A DNA stretch of 64,000 nucleotides from Zetaproteobacteria bacterium CG_4_9_14_3_um_filter_49_83. GTDB lineage: Bacteria > Pseudomonadota > Zetaproteobacteria > Mariprofundales > Mariprofundaceae. Shown here piece after piece: positions 28,817 to 37,559 of the stretch. Both the position numbers and the translations under genes were made by a program. How positions within the stretch are numbered: position 1 is the first letter of the stretch; each line of letters starts with the position of its first letter. The notes below the pieces were generated by a model. The model did no database searches. It had not been told where the DNA came from and saw only the letters and a list, made by a program, of their open reading frames with translations. The DNA lies in assembly GCA_002791545.1 (NCBI GenBank), contig PFXG01000055.1, forward strand, positions 25,782 to 89,781, in the 5' to 3' direction.

Positions 28817-29036
28817 GTTATACCACCTTATTGTATTGTGTTTTTTTTAATTTATCTGTTTGTTTTGATTTAACGCGATGAGTTGCTAAAAAAATTGCCG
28901 AGTTAATCCGGTAGCACAAGAGGCATCAGGAATTTCGTGAGAAACTCCCGGCCATTGCTTCCATGGCCAGAGCGCAAGTCACTTGTAAACTCTGGTATCA
29001 ATCCCCGGATTAGAGATTGATGGTTTCCTATGCGAC

Positions 29037-30500
29037 TCATGAGTCAGTAAGACGATTGCGAATATGCAGTGGTATAGCATCGCGACCCTGTTTCTCATGG
29101 TTGTAAATGTGATCGAACTCGTGTGACGGATTAAGCATTTTCGCCACAATATTTCTTGCACTTTCCCAGCACTCCTCTTGCAGCCCTGTGCCACATGTAT
29201 ATCCACCAACCAGCCATGTATAGTTTTTACCCTGTTGTTCCGGGATGAATTCGTCCTGGCACTTTTGTGCATTCATGTCGAGAATGGTGTGATAGAAGTT
29301 GAACATCGTGCAACCCCTTCCAACACTCTTGGGTCCAAGCAGGTAAGCCGAATCCGGAATCGGATTCGCGGGGTTTAATGTGCAAAAATACAGCGGATTA
29401 TTTGCATTATTGTATGAATCATTTTTCAAGTCATTTTGATGGCGGTTGACAACATAACTCATCCGGTAGGGTTGCCCCTGATTGGGCTCTTCATACATGT
29501 TAACGTTATAGGTTCTCCAGGCACTTACGTTGGCCGGTAATTCAGCCGGAGATGCATGCACGACGACTTCATCATCGGAATACCTGATGGCTTCGGTGAT
29601 GCTATGGATATAATCGGGAACCTGAGACGAATCCTGATATACGGAAGGTAGCTGCCAGGCCTGAACAGCCAGCACGACCTGATCAAACAGCTCCCAATTC
29701 ATGCTATGATCAGAAGTGACTCGTACACCATTATCAGCGTAATAAATTTGTGCCGTTGTGTTAACGTATATTGTTACGCCCAGTCCAAGCAAGTATTGTT
29801 TTAGTGCCTGAATCCAGCTTTGTGAACCATTAACCCAATACATTCGATCTGCGTGCTGGCCTGTGCCATATCCTTCTTGTAAATTAAAGTAGTGGATCAC
29901 CATTCTTGCAGGCATATCGGCTGGTGCGATACCGCTTGCAAAATACATGGCATTAATATGAGGGTATAGATTGTAATTAATAAAATCCGGGTTAATAACC
30001 ACACTATCATCGGCCAGGAACTCACCCATGGTTGCGTTATAAAACTTCCCCCTGGGGGTTAAAAATTCGTCAATATTGTTGCTCACATAAGAGGCGAATT
30101 GTCTGGCTCCTTCAGCAACGGAATCAGGGATTGTATTTCCATAATTTTTATCCATCGTATAACCAGCATCAGGAATTGTGCTGCCGTTTCCAGTGCCGGA
30201 ATAGCTGATGGTATCTTCCAGCGGAGCATAGGGAACGCCCAGCTCATCCAACATCGCAACAATTTTAGTATAACTATTCTTGTTGAAGTCATTCACACCT
30301 AGATCGACCCATCGATTTAAAGGATCCGGATTTCCCGTAATCGCCTGGCCAACGCCTTTTACCGGAACCGTACGGCAGTTTCCGCCCACGTGATGAACTG
30401 ATTCGTATACAGTGACATTGACCCCAGCCTTGTTTAAAAAGTAAGCCGTTCCAAGCCCGCTGACGCCACCACCAATTATCGCAACATTTTTAATTGTCAT
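29037..30500 (-). CDS. FAD-dependent amine-oxidase-like oxidoreductase
   Basis: 487 residues starting with the dinucleotide motif IGGGVSGLGTAYFLNKAG and the acidic ribose-binding residue in YESVHHVGGNCRTV, as in amine oxidases, protoporphyrinogen oxidases and carotenoid desaturase relatives. The C-terminal part has a YTWLVGGYTCGTGLQEECWESA FAD-closing segment. Substrate unknown. A GGAGGG site precedes the ATG. Its 440-bp upstream region is shared with the divergent MASE1 kinase gene and contains the 7-2-7 palindromes. Confidence 0.85.
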   Translation of the reverse strand: MTIKNVAIIGGGVSGLGTAYFLNKAGVNVTVYESVHHVGGNCRTVPVKGVGQAITGNPDPLNRWVDLGVNDFNKNSYTKIVAMLDELGVPYAPLEDTISYSGTGNGSTIPDAGYTMDKNYGNTIPDSVAEGARQFASYVSNNIDEFLTPRGKFYNATMGEFLADDSVVINPDFINYNLYPHINAMYFASGIAPADMPARMVIHYFNLQEGYGTGQHADRMYWVNGSQSWIQALKQYLLGLGVTIYVNTTAQIYYADNGVRVTSDHSMNWELFDQVVLAVQAWQLPSVYQDSSQVPDYIHSITEAIRYSDDEVVVHASPAELPANVSAWRTYNVNMYEEPNQGQPYRMSYVVNRHQNDLKNDSYNNANNPLYFCTLNPANPIPDSAYLLGPKSVGRGCTMFNFYHTILDMNAQKCQDEFIPEQQGKNYTWLVGGYTCGTGLQEECWESARNIVAKMLNPSHEFDHIYNHEKQGRDAIPLHIRNRLTDS

Positions 30501-30809
30501 TTTTGTCCCTCCCTATTTTTTTTATTCGGGTGTACAGATATGTTCAAGCTTATAAAGCATACCGATAAGCTCAGACGCGATTGATTTACCTCTCGGCCCT
30601 TGATGACGGTCAACCTCACCCCGGCAGGCAGGCTGGTTTTCTCGAAATGCTGCGTCATCCCCAATATGGGTGAGAGAATGATTTTCTCTGGAAAAAATAA
30701 TTGTACATGGTTTAAATGTTCTATGACTTAACCCGGATTATTCTTATTGATAACGCATGCTTCGATAACAATCTTTATCAAAGCCATACTTTATGAAGGG
30801 CATCATCTG

Positions 30810-30837
30810 CGTATATACCACTTTAGTGGTATATACG
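30810..30837. promoter_or_regulatory. 28-bp palindrome with NarL-like 7-2-7 core
   Basis: Arms of 13 bp around a TT centre, fully symmetric. The core is TACCACT-TT-AGTGGTA, two inverted heptamers separated by 2 bp, the geometry bound by NarL/NarP-type response regulators; the heptamer differs from the NarL consensus TACYYMT at one base. Two LuxR/NarL-type regulators are encoded 3 kb downstream. Confidence 0.7.
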
Positions 30838-30844
30838 TGCCAGG

Positions 30845-30863
30845 ACCTACCACTTTGGTAGTA
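30845..30863. promoter_or_regulatory. Second, weaker 7-2-7 inverted repeat
   Basis: TACCACT-TT-GGTAGTA, sharing its first nine bases with the core of the neighbouring palindrome. The CTACCA/TGGTAG arms pair with a 3-base centre. Core centres of the two sites are about 33 bp apart, close to three helical turns. Confidence 0.6.
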
Positions 30864-30940
30864 ATTGATAAATAAGATCGCTTCGCAAGCATGACAAAGC
30901 GGCTACTATCAGCAGCTGTGTTTGATAGGGGGAGATCTTG

Positions 30941-33373
30941 ATGGATAAATCAATATCTAATTCAACTCATCTCAAAAGCTGGAAATTTGCGGGCCAGTTG
31001 CTGTTGCTGACGGCCATTTATTTTGTGTGTGGACGACTCGGTTTGTCTATTCCCAGTCAGGATACTCATATCACTCTGTTCTGGCTGCCATCCGGCATTG
31101 CGGTGGTCGCTATGCTTGTTTATGGGGTGCGATTATGGCCCGGCGTGACACTGGGTGCTTTGTTCATTGTTCTATCATTGGGTAACGCCTTTACATTTGC
31201 TGCCGCTATCGCGGCTGGCAATACAATGGCGCCATTGGCTACGGTTTGGATATTGAAAAAATGGTGCTTCGATAAAAATTTCAGCCGTCAAATCGATCTG
31301 TTTATATTCATCGCCGCCGCATCTATCGGCATGCTTGTATCTTCCCTGTGCGGCACTGTCACACTTTACTTATCCGGAATATTGACAACAGACGCTATGT
31401 TTATGGCCTGGCTGTTTTGGTGGATGGGAGATCTTCTGGGCGTCATTCTGGCTGGTCCGATCCTGCTGAGTCTCACCCATCAAAGCAGGCGTGTGCTGTT
31501 TCAAAAACCGCTTGAGACACTGCTTTGCGTATTTTTGTTGGGTGCCGCAGGATGGCTGGTCTTTTGCACTGATTCATCCGATTATTCGATAGCTCTTGCC
31601 TTTCTTCCGCTGCCATTGGTGTTGTGGGTAGCTATGCGCCTTGGCTTCAGCGCGATTGCGTTTGCAACGATCGAGTTATCGCTGTTTGCCGCCATTGGCA
31701 CAGGTATGGGGGAAGGAGCTTTAGGTCGGTTGCCGGTTGAAACTTCTTTTGTGACAGCCTGGTTATACATCGTATGCATTGTGTTAACCGGCCTGATGAC
31801 TACCACCATGCTGGGCGAGCGAATGGCGGTGGAGGAGAAGCTGCGAAAAAGTGAAGCGTCGCTCAGAAGCTCGAATATTATCGCCAACCTTGGCTCTTTT
31901 GAACTCGATCTCACCACGGAGCAGTGGCAAGCCACATCGTTGCTCGAATCGATATTCGGCCTTGATCGATTCTCAGATCACTCGCTGGCACAGTGGGCTG
32001 CTTTGATTCATCCTGAAGATCGTCAGGCTATCATTGACTACCTCTATCATGAGGTCATCGGAGGGCGCACCCCTTTTGACCGGGAGTACAGAATTATCCG
32101 TTACAACGATCAGGTAGAGCGCTGGGTGCATGGGTTGGGTATGTTGGAATGCAATGCTCAGGGAAAGCCGGTAAAAATTCATGGTACCATTCAGGATATC
32201 ACCGAACGAAAAAAGGCTGATCAACTGTTAACCGATACGATAGCACAGCTGGGTGAGAAGGAGCTGGCTAAGACCCGTTTTCTGGCCGCAGCCGGGCATG
32301 ATTTGAGGCAACCGCTGGCGGCAGCAGGCCTGTTTATTGATACGTTGAAATTTACTCAACCATCTGCCGATCAAATGAAGGTCATTAAAAACCTTGATCA
32401 GGTGATGTTGACCTTTCACGAGCAACTTGATGCGTTGTTAAATATCTCGAAACTGGATGCTGGCACGGTCAGGGTCGAAAATGCATTGATTGATGTGGTC
32501 GATATTTTCAAAAGGATAGAACACAGTTTCACCTCAGTCGCCCTGAAAAAAAGCTTGGGATTGAAGCTCTATTTCCCCATGCAGCATGCATTGATTATCC
32601 ACACCGATATGAGCCTGATCTGCTCGGTGCTGATGAATCTTGTCTCTAATGCGATTAAATATACTGCACAGGGCAGTGTGTTGCTCAGTGCCCGACGGCG
32701 AGGCGATCAGATCCTGTTTCAGGTCTGGGATACCGGCATCGGCATCAGGCCCGATCACCTGGAAAAAATTTACACCGAGTTTTATCAAATCGACAACCCA
32801 CAGCGCGACAGAAGCCGAGGTCTGGGGCTTGGTCTCCCCATTGCCAAGCGGGCACTGGAGTTGTTGGGAGGAAAGCTGGAGTGCCGTTCACGGCTTGGTC
32901 ATGGTTCCGTTTTTGGCTTTTGTCTCCCTTTGAACCATATTCAATATACCTTAACAAAACAGAGCGCTTTGGATGATACGGGGGCGCATATCAATCAGCT
33001 GGAATTTGTGCGCGGCAAACGATTCGTGGTGCTTGAAGATGATGTGATGGTGATGAAAGCGATATGCGGCGCACTGGAAGCGATGGGGGCGGAGGTAGCC
33101 TGTTATCTTCAGGCGGAACATGCACTGTGTGAGGCGCAAATCGGACAGGCGGATTATTATATTGTCGATTATATGCTGGGCGGAGAACTCAATGGTATTG
33201 AGTTCCTCGATCAATTATACCAACGACTCGCCAGGCCCGTTCAGGCAGTGATCACGACGGGCAATACATCACCGGAATTTGTACGCAGTATACCATCATG
33301 CCGCTGGTCCGTGCTGCACAAGCCCGTCTCCATCTCCGGGTTAATCGCCCGGCTCGCCGTACCAAACCAATAA
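30941..33373 (+). CDS. MASE1-PAS hybrid sensor histidine kinase
   Basis: About 810 residues. MASE1 membrane sensor domain (about 10-295, eight or so hydrophobic segments), PAS with PAC end (305-425, DITERKKADQ), HisKA with His 453 in AAGHDLRQPLAAAG, HATPase (DTGIGI, RGLGLGLPIAKR), and a C-terminal receiver with intact acceptor (YIVDYMLGG) and Lys (LHKPVS). The HDLRQPL form of the H box is the same subclass as the kinase at 34.8-36.5 kb. Start is the ATG at 30941 behind GGGGAGATCTTG. It probably feeds the two response regulators downstream. Confidence 0.92.
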   Translation: MDKSISNSTHLKSWKFAGQLLLLTAIYFVCGRLGLSIPSQDTHITLFWLPSGIAVVAMLVYGVRLWPGVTLGALFIVLSLGNAFTFAAAIAAGNTMAPLATVWILKKWCFDKNFSRQIDLFIFIAAASIGMLVSSLCGTVTLYLSGILTTDAMFMAWLFWWMGDLLGVILAGPILLSLTHQSRRVLFQKPLETLLCVFLLGAAGWLVFCTDSSDYSIALAFLPLPLVLWVAMRLGFSAIAFATIELSLFAAIGTGMGEGALGRLPVETSFVTAWLYIVCIVLTGLMTTTMLGERMAVEEKLRKSEASLRSSNIIANLGSFELDLTTEQWQATSLLESIFGLDRFSDHSLAQWAALIHPEDRQAIIDYLYHEVIGGRTPFDREYRIIRYNDQVERWVHGLGMLECNAQGKPVKIHGTIQDITERKKADQLLTDTIAQLGEKELAKTRFLAAAGHDLRQPLAAAGLFIDTLKFTQPSADQMKVIKNLDQVMLTFHEQLDALLNISKLDAGTVRVENALIDVVDIFKRIEHSFTSVALKKSLGLKLYFPMQHALIIHTDMSLICSVLMNLVSNAIKYTAQGSVLLSARRRGDQILFQVWDTGIGIRPDHLEKIYTEFYQIDNPQRDRSRGLGLGLPIAKRALELLGGKLECRSRLGHGSVFGFCLPLNHIQYTLTKQSALDDTGAHINQLEFVRGKRFVVLEDDVMVMKAICGALEAMGAEVACYLQAEHALCEAQIGQADYYIVDYMLGGELNGIEFLDQLYQRLARPVQAVITTGNTSPEFVRSIPSCRWSVLHKPVSISGLIARLAVPNQ

Positions 33374-33388
33374 TTCAGCTTATCGATG

Positions 33389-33415
33389 CAACCATCCGTG
33401 GGGTTGGCTTTTTTT
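33389..33415 (+). terminator. Probable intrinsic terminator after MASE1 kinase gene
   Basis: A 5-bp stem (CAACC/GGTTG) followed by GC and seven T. The stem is short, so efficiency is uncertain. Confidence 0.5.
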
Positions 33416-33535
33416 ATGGTGTGAGATTGATTGTTTTGATGCAGTGGTTGTCACTGCTTGCATGTTGAATATTTCACACTTAATCTGTTCAGCCCTATGT
33501 TGTCGCCAACAGGTAAGTTATTTCGAGAGCGTTTT

Positions 33536-34156
33536 ATGAACTTTTTTATTGTTGATGATCATCCGCTTGTTCGATCAAGTATCGTGGCACTGTTGTCGGA
33601 ATACTTTAAGCGCGCCAGTTTTCTTCAGTGCGGATCGGCAGAAGAGGCTTTGCGTTACTTGCGGCAACGCAAGCCCGATATCGTTCTGTTGGATCTCTCC
33701 CTGCCGGGGATGGGAGGTTTTGACGCCATTAAAGCGATACGTGATCATCAGGCAGATACAGCAATTCTGATCCTTAGTGCATCCGACAATCTGCATGAGA
33801 TGCAACGCTGTCTGGATGCAGGTGCCAATGGTTTTGTGAATAAGACCGAAGATGGCGCCACCATGGTGGCGGCTATTCAGATGATTTTGCGGGGAGGGTG
33901 TTATATCCCGTCAGCCCTGCAAACACTGGGCCCTGTTATTTCTCAAGAGCTCAGGCAGGTGAATAGCATCACGGCCAGGCAGAAGGAGGTGCTGCAATTG
34001 ATGTATGAAGGCAAACGTAATAAAGAAATTGCCAATATCCTCCAGGTCAGTGAGGCTACGATTAAGGTGCATTGCCGCGACCTGTTTCAGCAACTGGGCG
34101 TAAACAGTCGACATTCAGCGGTGCAAGAGGCACTGCGACTTGGCCTGGTACATTAA
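33536..34156 (+). CDS. LuxR/NarL-family response regulator, first copy
   Basis: 206 residues: receiver domain with acidic pocket DD 7-8, phosphoacceptor Asp 53 (VLLDLSLPGMGG) and Lys in GFVNK, then a LuxR-type HTH (ITARQKEVLQLMYEGKRNKEIA ... EATIKVHCRDLFQQLGV). I start at the ATG at 33536, where the domain begins; the frame is open to 33458. It is collinear with the next gene over the whole length, with a little over half the receiver residues identical by eye. Likely binds the 7-2-7 sites upstream of the kinase gene; this is inference. Confidence 0.93.
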   Translation: MNFFIVDDHPLVRSSIVALLSEYFKRASFLQCGSAEEALRYLRQRKPDIVLLDLSLPGMGGFDAIKAIRDHQADTAILILSASDNLHEMQRCLDAGANGFVNKTEDGATMVAAIQMILRGGCYIPSALQTLGPVISQELRQVNSITARQKEVLQLMYEGKRNKEIANILQVSEATIKVHCRDLFQQLGVNSRHSAVQEALRLGLVH

Positions 34157-34190
34157 GCAGGCAGGGTGTGATTTGAGAGGGGAGACACGT

Positions 34191-34811
34191 GTGAACTTTC
34201 TTGTTATTGATGACCATCCACTGATTCGTTCCAGTATCAACACGCTGTTAACCGATCACTTTCTGCGTGCCGCCTGCTTCGAAAGCGCCAGCGCTGAAGA
34301 TGGCATGCGTTATTTAAGCACTCATCAGATAGGTGTTGTACTGCTTGATCTCACGCTACCCGGCATGGGTGGTTTTGAGGCACTGCGCTGCATTCGTCAA
34401 TATCACCCGGATACGTTTGTTTTAATTCTCAGTGCTTCAAATGACCTGTATGAGATGCAACGCTGCATCGATGCCGGAGCGGCTGGCTTTGTAAACAAGG
34501 GCGAAACGGGCCCCGTCATCATATCAGCCATCAACACCATTCTGAAAGGTGAAAAGTACATTCCGCTTATTTTACAAGGTCAGGGTACGGAAATAGCCAA
34601 AAAACTTAAACTGGCAGAGAAAATCACGCAGCGGCAGCGGGATGTGTTGCGGTTATTGCAACATGGGAAAAGTAACAGTGACATTGCCAGCTCATTGGGT
34701 CTCACTGAAAGCACTGTTAAGGTGTATTGTCGTGATCTGTATAAGCTGATGGGCGTCAACAACCGCCATCAGGCAATGCAAGAGGCGTTGCGTATAGGTT
34801 TGCTGGATTAA
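34191..34811 (+). CDS. LuxR/NarL-family response regulator, second copy
   Basis: Also 206 residues with the same plan: DD 7-8, Asp 53 (VLLDLTLPGMGG), Lys in GFVNK, and a LuxR HTH (ITQRQRDVLRLLQHGKSNSDIA ... ESTVKVYCRDLYKLMGV). The start is a GTG at 34191 behind GAGGGGAG; the frame extends upstream to 34140. Recognition helices differ from the first copy (EATIKVHCRD against ESTVKVYCRD), so the twins may bind similar sites. The last 4 bp overlap the stop of the convergent kinase gene. Confidence 0.93.
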   Translation: MNFLVIDDHPLIRSSINTLLTDHFLRAACFESASAEDGMRYLSTHQIGVVLLDLTLPGMGGFEALRCIRQYHPDTFVLILSASNDLYEMQRCIDAGAAGFVNKGETGPVIISAINTILKGEKYIPLILQGQGTEIAKKLKLAEKITQRQRDVLRLLQHGKSNSDIASSLGLTESTVKVYCRDLYKLMGVNNRHQAMQEALRIGLLD

Positions 34812-36529
34812 CCGGGTTGAAAAACATCTTGTATTGCATGCAGCAATGTATTTATTGATGCCGGTTTGTGTAACATCGGCCATGGCGTTGTTTGCAAGGC
34901 TTGCAGGCGCTCGGGTGATGTGTCACCGGTGAGCAGAATGGCCGGAATATGACGCTTACTCATCACACATAATGATTCGACCACTGCCACGCCGTTGTCA
35001 TTCTCCGGCAATCGGTAATCCGTGATGATGATATCCGGTATGGCGGATTCTACTATGGCGCAGGCCTCACGACGGTTTGCCGCCGCCTGCACCCTGATGC
35101 CATAACCTTGCAATGAAGCTTGCAACCCCTGACGAATGGATTGTTCATCATCAATTACCAGCACAAACAGCCCCTGTAACATTGTCAGATCAAGATCAGT
35201 TACAACTTCATCGATGAGGCCGATGGCACGGGTCAGTGCAGGAACCTCAATGGCAAAGACAGAGCCCCTGTTCGGGCGGGAGTAGAGCGTCAGCGGGTAA
35301 TCGAGTAAGCGGCACAGACGCTGAACAATGGATAGTCCCAGCCCCAGGCCTTTGGTGCGATCCCGTTCCGGGTTACCCAGTTGACGAAACTCCTCAAAAA
35401 TCTCCTGTTGATACACCACGGGCACGCCAATACCGCTATCACGCACCTCAATACGCCAGTATTGACCACGTTTGCGGGCAGCCAGCATGATGGCACCACG
35501 TCGGGTATAGCGAAGCGCATTGTTGAGCAGGTTGCGTAAAATGCTCTCAAGCAGCCCCGGATCACTGTGGATTGCAGTCTCTTTGGGTGGCCAATGCATA
35601 TGGAATTGAAGCCCCTTACCCTCAGCCAATAGCGAGAAATCACCGGACAGGCTGGAAAAGAGCCCGTGCAATGAAACCGCATGCAGTTCCGGCGTAACCG
35701 TTCCGGCATCCAGTCGCGAAATATCCAGCAGACCATCCAGCATCAATTGCATGGCATGTTGCGATGCAAGAATCTGCTCGCCCAACTCACTCAATTCAGC
35801 TTCCTGAGTACGGGCATGAATGGCTTCGGCAAATAGCCGCTGTGCTTGCAGCGGTTGCCGCAAATCATGGCTGGCTGCCGCCAGAAAGCTGGTTTTGGCC
35901 CTGTTGGCCTTTTCCGCGCGCTCCTTCTCCTCTCGCAATGACTGAGCCAGTCGTTCATTTTGAAAACGGGCAACATAGACCTCATACATCATATGATGAA
36001 TTTTGTGGGCCATCCAGGTCAGGAAAAACAAAAAGAGCATCGTCGCCGCAGCGACAATATACATCCCCTGCACATAGACAATGCTACCGTACAACATCAG
36101 AGACGGGACAAAAAAGAGATGAAAAAGCGGCGGGATAATGGATAGGAAATAGGCTGACGCACTCAACACCCCCAGGATCAGCACACTGAATGTCACCATA
36201 TGATGTGTGCTGCTAACATCCATAAACAGCAGGGGACCAACACCCCATAGCAAACCAAAAACAAGCGTGCGCGGAATGAGCACCCGCACCCACGCTGGTG
36301 CGGTGAATCGATGTTTATTCTTTTTAAACAGCCAAACAAGCCGCAACACATCCGCCACAATAGCCAAATTCAAGCCACACCAGATCAACAGCGCCGAACG
36401 CAGTTCTGCGACATCCCGGGTCATATAGGCAATGACAAATACAAACAGCAAATAGCCGGATAGCAGCACAGGCTGTTGCCCCGTGTAGATGTCCAGCAGT
36501 GCGTAACGAACCCGGTTTTCAATATCCAC
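34808..36529 (-). CDS. Membrane hybrid sensor histidine kinase
   Basis: N-terminal membrane part with five or six hydrophobic segments (starting LLSGYLLFVFVIAYM), no obvious extracellular sensor domain, a coiled linker, HisKA with AASHDLRQPLQAQ, HATPase (DSGIGVP, TKGLGLGLSIVQR), and a C-terminal receiver with DDE pocket, acceptor Asp in IIITDYRLPE and Lys in LHKPAS. The start is unclear: the frame opens at 36646, but the first 39 residues look non-native, so I place it at a GTG at 36529; an ATG at 36613 is possible. It converges on the twin regulators, which it may control. Confidence 0.88.
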   Translation of the reverse strand: MDIENRVRYALLDIYTGQQPVLLSGYLLFVFVIAYMTRDVAELRSALLIWCGLNLAIVADVLRLVWLFKKNKHRFTAPAWVRVLIPRTLVFGLLWGVGPLLFMDVSSTHHMVTFSVLILGVLSASAYFLSIIPPLFHLFFVPSLMLYGSIVYVQGMYIVAAATMLFLFFLTWMAHKIHHMMYEVYVARFQNERLAQSLREEKERAEKANRAKTSFLAAASHDLRQPLQAQRLFAEAIHARTQEAELSELGEQILASQHAMQLMLDGLLDISRLDAGTVTPELHAVSLHGLFSSLSGDFSLLAEGKGLQFHMHWPPKETAIHSDPGLLESILRNLLNNALRYTRRGAIMLAARKRGQYWRIEVRDSGIGVPVVYQQEIFEEFRQLGNPERDRTKGLGLGLSIVQRLCRLLDYPLTLYSRPNRGSVFAIEVPALTRAIGLIDEVVTDLDLTMLQGLFVLVIDDEQSIRQGLQASLQGYGIRVQAAANRREACAIVESAIPDIIITDYRLPENDNGVAVVESLCVMSKRHIPAILLTGDTSPERLQALQTTPWPMLHKPASINTLLHAIQDVFQPG

Positions 36530-36714
36530 AGTAGATGCTTCTATTTTTGGGCAGGCTCCCGGATTGATGCAGGATGCCCTTGCTCCAGCCGCCTCCGACG
36601 CCGGGCATATCATCAAATAAAAAGTCCGAGAAATCGCCGCTGGCAATCAGTCCATGGTCCCTTGGCATTGCCCCCATTTCCCCTCCATCTGAAATTTTTC
36701 AGCCCATTGTCAAT

Positions 36715-37542
36715 CTATGACCTGTCCGAAATTAACTTTTCATAAAAGAAATTGGTAGCTGCGACGAAGCCGTCAATGCTGCCGCAATCAAAACGGTGAC
36801 CGCTGAAGCGGTAGGCAATCACATTGCCTTGCGCGGCCTGTGTTTGCAGGGCGTCGGTGATTTGTACTTCGCCGTTGGCGCCCGGTGGTGTGTTACGCAG
36901 GATGTCGAAAATATCGGGCGTCAGAATATAACGGCCGATGATGGCCAGGTTGGATGGCGCATTCTCAGGCTCGGGCTTTTCTACCATGGTGTTCACCAGA
37001 GTGTGCCGATCATCAATCGCGTTGCCGCTGACAATGCCGTATTTGTTTACATCCTCGTGTGGCACTTCTTCCACTGCAACAATGCTGCACTGGTATTTTT
37101 CATAAACTTTCAGCATCTGCGACATGATACCCGGCTCTCCGACGCAGAGGTCATCGGCCAGAATCACGCCGAAGGGTTCATGGCCGATAATGGTGGCGCC
37201 CGTAAGAATCGCATCACCCAGTCCGCGCATATGCACTTGCCGGGTGTAGGAGTAGGTGCAGTCATTAATCAGCCCGCGAATACTCTCAAGGCGTTCTTCA
37301 CGTCGGGTGCCTCTGAGCTGGTCTTCCAGTTCGTAGACGATGTCGAAGTGATCCTCAATAGCGCGCTTGTTGCGGCCGGTGACCATGGCGATATCCATCA
37401 TGCCGGCAGCGGCAGCTTCTTCGACGCCATACTGAATGAGCGGCTTGGTGAGGATGGGTAACATTTCTTTGGGTTGCGCCTTGGTGGCCGGTAAAAATCG
37501 GGTGCCATATCCGGCAACGGGGAAAAGACATTTTCTGATCAT
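36715..37542 (-). CDS. galU: UTP-glucose-1-phosphate uridylyltransferase GalU
   Basis: Makes UDP-glucose, the glucosyl donor for sucrose-phosphate synthase encoded in the same operon. The nucleotidyltransferase signature FPVAGYGTRFLPATKAQPKE is at the N-terminus; VEEAAAAGM and the VEKPEPENAPSNLAI(V) region match the family. 275 residues is normal. AGGAGTACAAT precedes the ATG. It is the last gene of the minus-strand run, 17 bp after amylosucrase. Confidence 0.96.
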   Translation of the reverse strand: MIRKCLFPVAGYGTRFLPATKAQPKEMLPILTKPLIQYGVEEAAAAGMMDIAMVTGRNKRAIEDHFDIVYELEDQLRGTRREERLESIRGLINDCTYSYTRQVHMRGLGDAILTGATIIGHEPFGVILADDLCVGEPGIMSQMLKVYEKYQCSIVAVEEVPHEDVNKYGIVSGNAIDDRHTLVNTMVEKPEPENAPSNLAIIGRYILTPDIFDILRNTPPGANGEVQITDALQTQAAQGNVIAYRFSGHRFDCGSIDGFVAATNFFYEKLISDRS

Positions 37543-37559
37543 ATTGTACTCCTTTAAAT

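Larger units (their letters stand above)
30501..30940. promoter_or_regulatory. Divergent promoter region
   Basis: 440 bp without a gene, between the minus-strand flavoprotein gene and the plus-strand MASE1 kinase gene. It is AT-rich in its middle and holds two related palindromes (30810-30837 and 30847-30861), which lie 80-130 bp before the kinase start and over 300 bp from the flavoprotein start. Confidence 0.6.

Noticed and set aside
28817..28840. A TACCACC-TT-ATTGTAT string upstream of the OsmC gene as a third NarL-like site
   Set aside because: The second half does not mirror the first; only the left heptamer resembles the 30.8 kb sites.
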